A stretch of DNA of 64,000 nucleotides from Gemmatimonadota bacterium (GTDB taxonomy: Bacteria > Latescibacterota > UBA2968 > UBA8231). Shown in pieces: positions 60,119 to 64,000 of the stretch (within the stretch, counting starts at the first letter, position 1; every line of letters starts with the position of its first letter). A program made the translations under genes and the position numbers. The notes beneath the pieces were generated by a model. That model saw only the letters and a list, made by a program, of their open reading frames with translations, searched no databases and was not told the DNA's origin. Location: NCBI GenBank assembly GCA_018660835.1, contig JABJJN010000079.1, forward strand, positions 38,453 through 102,452, given 5' to 3'.

Positions 60119-62197
60119 ATGCACAATCATCTGACCCTGTGCAATAGAATCCATCTGGCTATGGTGGGCGGGTGCATTGTGTTGGCGCTCTGCTTACCCC
60201 TTGCTGGGGAACCACTGCCAGGCGACACCTATGTCGAATACGCGTGGAGGGGACCTTACCACAATGCCTCCGGATGGCAGCGCGTCACAGACCCTGGAAC
60301 GGCAGTTTCTCGTGCCAAAGAATTTCTGCCCAACCCGAAGAATCGTATCACGATTGCAGATCTCGAAGGGGCCATTGCGGCGGAAGTAGTGATCGAACAG
60401 TGGGGAGGCCACACGGGCACGACGGACAAGGCGATTCGCCTCAACGATTCAGAGTGGATGACCATCGCCCACCCACAGGCCATTCCTGGAGATCGTGGGA
60501 AAGGTTTGGCGCCGCGACCCGAGTGTTATCAATACTTCACGTACTCGACCGTTTCACTACCTCTCGAGATTCTGACGACAGGCGAAAATCGCTTCGAGTT
60601 CACCTCCGGCGACCAGGGATGCCAGTCTTTCGGATGGGGACAGTGGGGTGCATACAGCGCCATTTTTCGGATCTACTACGACGATACCAAGCCACACCCA
60701 ACGGCAACGATCACTTCACCTGCGCCAGGTGCTGTCGTGGGTGACTCGCTGCGTGTGGCGGCGGTTGCTTCGAGCCCGAATGGGGCGATTTCATCGGTAG
60801 ACTTCATCGGGCACTATGAGGACTACGATCACGACGGCGATGGTGTCTGGCGGGAGTGGCAACGCACCTATCCGAAGGGGCACCTGCGGCGTCATCTCGG
60901 GCGGGCAGATGCATCTCCCTACGAAGTCACGTGGTCCACAAGCTGGATACCCGACCAGCAAGAGCCGATGGCCATCATGGCCAGGATTCAGGATGAAACG
61001 GGCGTCTACCACATGACCGAGGCGGTGGAAGGACTCGTACTCGATCGACGCCAGCACTCCGTTCGTATGTACAAACCCTACAACGTGCCACCTGGTTGGA
61101 TCTCACGAGCGGGTCGCGCAATGGGTGCGAACATTTTCATGCCGACCTTGTCTCACCTTGTCGACGCCCGCGCCGAGATCACGACGTGGAGTGGCTTGCA
61201 TGCGGACGCGATCACCCTGAACAACACGATGATCGCCCCCAAAACCGGCAGGGATCACAACTATTCACACAACAGGATCGACGTCCCGTTGGATCTGTTG
61301 CGCGCCGGCACCAACAGCTTCTCCACATTTTCGGCGACGATACATCACGGGATCGAAGTCATGTGGCCAGGGATCACCCTGCTCGCAAGATTCTCCGAAC
61401 CTGCACCATCATTGGTCACAGCGACAGAGGATCTGTCCATCTTCGCCGACGAACTGACGTGGGCAGCAGTGACACCTGCTGATGGCGAGGCACTTGTGCA
61501 GACGCGCGAGGACGCATTCGAAGGAACCCGGGTCCTGCGTGTTGTGCCATCGTCCTCGTTCTTCGCACTTCTGGATCTGGTGCCAGAAGTACCGCCACAG
61601 ATACTTGGCTACGATGCGCTGCGTCTGCGTATTCATCCGCACGAGCTGCGCGTCACAGACTTTCACCGACTCAATCTGGTTATCTGGGGTCAGTCGATTC
61701 CACTGCTCATAAGAGGCGTGAGTCAACGCGGTCTCGACTTCACCCTGCGTGAATGGCAAACCCTCGAGATCCCACTGGAAGAGATCGACTTCCGCTACCC
61801 TTTTCTGGAAGCTCTGCGTTTTGATGGAAAGCTCAGTGGCGCTTTTCTCCTAGATGACGTGCGCCTCGTCGTCGGTAATACGGAGACGGTGATTGAGGAA
61901 TCATCCACAATCGAAGCCTCGGCGTTTCGTCTGTACGCAAATGCCCCTAATCCCTTTAATGCCGAGACGGTCATCTCCTTTGACCTGCCCCAGTCTGGCG
62001 TCGCCAAACTGGGTGTCTACAATCTTGCCGGTCAGCGTGTGGCGACTCTCCTCGACCGAACACTCGATGCGGGACACCATACCCATCGCTGGCATGCTCG
62101 AACAGACGCGGGGCGATCGCTGGCGACGGGTGTCTACGTCTATCGTCTCGAAGCGCTCGGCGCGATTCGCACAGGGAAACTGCTGCTCCTGCGCTGA
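60119..62197 (+). CDS. Secreted multidomain protein with FlgD-like/Por-type C-terminal domain
   Basis: 692 residues. Signal peptide (VGGCIVLALCLPLAG); two repeated beta domains with conserved asparagine/histidine segments (IRLNDSEWMTIAHP, ITLNNTMIAPKTGRDHNYSH), an Ig-like segment with SPAPGAVVGDSLRVAAV, and a C-terminal FlgD/T9SS-type tail (LYANAPNPFNAETVISFDLP, then LGVYNLAGQRVATLLD and GVYVYRLEA). The tail is used for surface sorting in Bacteroidetes-type T9SS and is widespread in uncultured diderms. Co-transcription with a hexosaminidase suggests glycan binding, but no catalytic domain is recognised. Confidence 0.82.
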   Translation: MHNHLTLCNRIHLAMVGGCIVLALCLPLAGEPLPGDTYVEYAWRGPYHNASGWQRVTDPGTAVSRAKEFLPNPKNRITIADLEGAIAAEVVIEQWGGHTGTTDKAIRLNDSEWMTIAHPQAIPGDRGKGLAPRPECYQYFTYSTVSLPLEILTTGENRFEFTSGDQGCQSFGWGQWGAYSAIFRIYYDDTKPHPTATITSPAPGAVVGDSLRVAAVASSPNGAISSVDFIGHYEDYDHDGDGVWREWQRTYPKGHLRRHLGRADASPYEVTWSTSWIPDQQEPMAIMARIQDETGVYHMTEAVEGLVLDRRQHSVRMYKPYNVPPGWISRAGRAMGANIFMPTLSHLVDARAEITTWSGLHADAITLNNTMIAPKTGRDHNYSHNRIDVPLDLLRAGTNSFSTFSATIHHGIEVMWPGITLLARFSEPAPSLVTATEDLSIFADELTWAAVTPADGEALVQTREDAFEGTRVLRVVPSSSFFALLDLVPEVPPQILGYDALRLRIHPHELRVTDFHRLNLVIWGQSIPLLIRGVSQRGLDFTLREWQTLEIPLEEIDFRYPFLEALRFDGKLSGAFLLDDVRLVVGNTETVIEESSTIEASAFRLYANAPNPFNAETVISFDLPQSGVAKLGVYNLAGQRVATLLDRTLDAGHHTHRWHARTDAGRSLATGVYVYRLEALGAIRTGKLLLLR

Positions 62198-62293
62198 TGG
62201 GGTTCCATTTCGACGCGGGGGTGTCAGCAGACACGTAGCTCGATATATTCACGCGATCCAACAACTGCCTCACTTCCACAGGCCACCACGCCC

Positions 62294-62569
62294 ATGTCTC
62301 TGCGACAAAAGCTTCTCGTTCTTTATGCCCACTCACCTGATTTGAAGAGCCGCGTCGTCAGTTGGGCTACCTACGATGGGACGGGCAAGTCATCGCCCAC
62401 GTCAGGTGATGAAGACAAACCGCCTTATGGCAGCGTTGTCGCCGCCATGGAAGATGGTTGGCGCGTGATCCAGTTTCCGCAGCAGTCCATGTCCCATCCC
62501 GGCATGGAATACCACACCTCCTATCTGCGCTACGAATACATCCTGGAACAACTTGAGGAGACCGACTAA
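62294..62569 (+). CDS. Conserved small protein paired with PhyH
   Basis: 91 residues, acidic, soluble, with a YDGTGKSSPTSGDEDKPPYG loop and the C-terminal EYHTSYLRYEYILEQLEE helix. The TAA stop shares its last base with the ATG of the PhyH gene, so translation is coupled. No function recognised; it could be a partner or regulator of the dioxygenase. Confidence 0.75.
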   Translation: MSLRQKLLVLYAHSPDLKSRVVSWATYDGTGKSSPTSGDEDKPPYGSVVAAMEDGWRVIQFPQQSMSHPGMEYHTSYLRYEYILEQLEETD

Positions 62570-63375
62570 TGGTTGCACGTGAGAACCTGCTTGACAGCAA
62601 ACAGATGGCGCAGTTTGTCGCCGATGGGTACCTGCGTTTCGACGAGATCGTGCCTGACGAACTCAACAAAGCTGCCTACAAGCAGATGGAAGCCGGTGAC
62701 ATCGAGCGCCCTGGTGCCGGTACGAAACTGGGCGGCATGTGGGAAGATTCAGCCCTCGGACAGGTCATCCGTCTGCCGCAGATCCAGGGAGCTATGGCGA
62801 GTCTCGTCGGCGCCGATCCACTCTACGATCACCACGCAGTGCACATCGTTCCGCCCAGTCAGAAGCATGGCCAGGTGTGGCACGCCGATGCGATCATCGA
62901 TCTGCGCCTGGATTTTGATATCCAATTCTTCTACTTCTGTCATGATACACCGCGTGAGATGGGGGGAACCATGATTCTGCCTGGATCACAATATCGTCGT
63001 GTCTCTGAGTCGGACATCGGTCGCTATCAGAATTTCCTCGGTCAGATTCCGATGGTCTGCAAGGCGGGCACCGTCATGGTCTGCCATCACGGAATCTGGC
63101 ATTGTGCGCAGCCAAATCTCACCGAAGACACGCGCTACATGTTCAAGCTGCGTCTCAATCCCACCGAGAAGCAGGAACAACTGTGGAACACCGACGATAT
63201 CGATGCACCCGAGATCGGTGGTCTGCTCGGCAAGAATCACGAGTGGTATGGCAATGAGTCACGAATCGAAGTCGTCAACCGCATCCGTCAGTGGCGGCAT
63301 CTGACAGGCAATGAAAAGTTTGATGTGAGTTACTGGATGGGTCGGTTGGAGAATGCCCCGAGCGACGCCGCCTAG
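62569..63375 (+). CDS. Phytanoyl-CoA dioxygenase (PhyH) family Fe(II)/2-oxoglutarate oxygenase
   Basis: 268 residues. The facial triad appears as VWHADAIID (His-x-Asp) and HHGIWHCAQPN (distal His), with the 2-oxoglutarate Arg in TRYMFKLRLNP. There is no signal peptide. These enzymes hydroxylate aliphatic or sugar-like substrates, and large expansions occur in Latescibacterota-type genomes. It is coupled to the 91-aa protein upstream. Confidence 0.92.
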   Translation: MVARENLLDSKQMAQFVADGYLRFDEIVPDELNKAAYKQMEAGDIERPGAGTKLGGMWEDSALGQVIRLPQIQGAMASLVGADPLYDHHAVHIVPPSQKHGQVWHADAIIDLRLDFDIQFFYFCHDTPREMGGTMILPGSQYRRVSESDIGRYQNFLGQIPMVCKAGTVMVCHHGIWHCAQPNLTEDTRYMFKLRLNPTEKQEQLWNTDDIDAPEIGGLLGKNHEWYGNESRIEVVNRIRQWRHLTGNEKFDVSYWMGRLENAPSDAA

Positions 63376-63722
63376 GGGACTGTCCGTCGCTCTTCGGGGT
63401 TCGATGACTGGTGGGGGAGTCGGCTCCGGGTGAGGCGTTGGGCACAGTGGCTGAGTCTCCACCATTTCGCCGGTCCCGCCAGTCCCGCCGGATCCCTTCG
63501 GCGTCCTGACGCCTTCGGTTCCTGGTTGAGCTGCGGCGATTGTGAGTCGGCGGGTTGTCGAGCCCTTTGGGCTCTGGGTCCTTTAGTGATCTGATGCGGG
63601 GTATGGGCGGCGCTGATGGACGCCTGCCGGGATCAGGCGGGACCGTCGACACGGGCTTGCCGTCGTGCAGCTGCAAGCACCAGCAAGCCTCGCGCCTGTT
63701 CGTCACCCCTCCGAATATGCTG
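63376..63722. other. Intergenic region without recognisable gene
   Basis: 347 bp between convergent genes. Several small GC-rich inverted repeats are visible (GGCGTC-CT-GACGCC near 63500; AGCCC-TTT-GGGCT near 63561), which may end transcription from both sides. No coding signal is seen. Confidence 0.5.
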
Positions 63723-64000
63723 CTATCTCAACAGCGTCAGCTTTCGCGTCTCGATCTGGTCTCCGGCGATCAGCCGAAAGAGATACACGCCAGACGCCAG
63801 CTCTCTGCCCGTATCATCACGGCCATCCCACCGTAGCATGTAGCTGCCAGCGTCTCTGCTGCCACTCACAAGTGTCGCAACTCGCTGACCCATCAGATTG
63901 AAGAGACTCAATTCTGTTTCTCCTGGCGTGGGCAGATCGAAATGGATCATCGTTTCCGGGTTGAATGGATTCGGATGGTTCTGCGACAGGGCGAATTCCG
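63723..64000 (-). CDS. C-terminus of a FlgD-tailed secreted protein (partial, runs off right edge)
   Basis: The last ~92 codons of a minus-strand gene. The peptide reads EFALSQNHPNPFNPETMIHF, then LSLFNLMGQRVATLV, GVYLFRLIAGDQIETRKLTL and a final LLR-type end: the same FlgD-like sorting domain as in the protein at 60119-62197. The catalytic or binding part lies beyond the window. Confidence 0.9.
   Translation of the reverse strand, partial: EFALSQNHPNPFNPETMIHFDLPTPGETELSLFNLMGQRVATLVSGSRDAGSYMLRWDGRDDTGRELASGVYLFRLIAGDQIETRKLTLLR

Noticed and set aside
60119..62197. Calling the FlgD-like tail proof of a type IX secretion system
   Set aside because: No Por/Spr secretion genes are in the window; the tail alone occurs in lineages without demonstrated T9SS.
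1..64000. CRISPR array, rRNA or tRNA genes
   Set aside because: No regularly spaced direct repeats of CRISPR type were seen, and no rRNA or cloverleaf-like sequence with a recognisable T-loop was found by eye; a covariance search could still find one.

Overview
The window is 64 kb of bacterial chromosome, about 58-60% GC, diderm. Evidence for a diderm is an RND pump with a TolC-type channel, an outer-membrane porin, lipoproteins, and secreted proteins ending in FlgD-like/Por-type C-terminal domains (the NPFN...ET motif). The mix of Cys-type sulfatase, phytanoyl-CoA dioxygenase, Gfo/Idh, bicupin, D-aminoacylase, GHL10 and FlgD-tailed proteins resembles uncultured catabolic lineages such as Latescibacterota. 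That placement is an inference from gene content; no rRNA or tRNA gene was recognised.

Layout. (1) 1-8.1 kb, minus strand: a tightly coupled operon, thioredoxin, TolC channel, DUF2892 protein, adaptor lipoprotein, RND pump, sigma54 activator with PAS domain, and a lipoprotein running off the edge. Most junctions are ATGA-type overlaps. A near-perfect -24/-12 promoter precedes the first gene, so the operon probably encodes its own activator. (2) 8.3-12.5 kb: GT39-type membrane glycosyltransferase, Ldh_2 dehydrogenase, a MacB permease remnant and an ankyrin protein. (3) 12.7-21.4 kb, all plus strand: an accessory block that I read as an integron gene-cassette array without an integrase (CALIN). 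Four attC-like sites, with inverted R''/R' arms and an extra base in one arm, separate cassettes. These carry two HEPN-like proteins, a lone SIR2 protein, a 4TM protein overlapping a membrane-anchored TIR protein, a coiled-coil membrane protein, an Mrr-like nuclease fused to an ImmA/IrrE protease, a GIY-YIG-like protein and small membrane proteins. This looks like a defence array. (4) 21.4-24.5 kb: a DUF1016-SNase fusion, an exported lectin-like protein, and a toxin-antitoxin graveyard (intact HigA, internally deleted HigB, truncated MNT, truncated XRE antitoxin, mosaic duplication).

(5) 24.6-42.2 kb: a secreted protein of six cysteine-bracketed EF-hand loops; a porin / PstS-like / hybrid kinase module broken by an exact 17-bp tandem duplication; an NHEJ operon (LigD, Ku, TPR protein); HD-domain and PIN-PhoH proteins; a frameshifted YbjN-like protein; dihaem cytochrome c; FKBP; EamA transporter; ribosomal protein bL33. 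(6) 42.3-48.1 kb: an SGNH esterase / DinB / redoxin minus operon, divergent from an ECF sigma / anti-sigma / DUF4097 / GHL10 operon. (7) 48.1-64 kb: catabolic genes. A minus operon runs sulfatase, Gfo/Idh, bicupin, D-aminoacylase. Further on are a cytoplasmic-looking penicillin acylase homologue, MDR dehydrogenase, enolase-superfamily enzyme, GH20 hexosaminidase behind a perfect palindrome, a FlgD-tailed secreted protein, and a 91-aa protein coupled to a PhyH dioxygenase. A second FlgD-tailed gene leaves the right edge.
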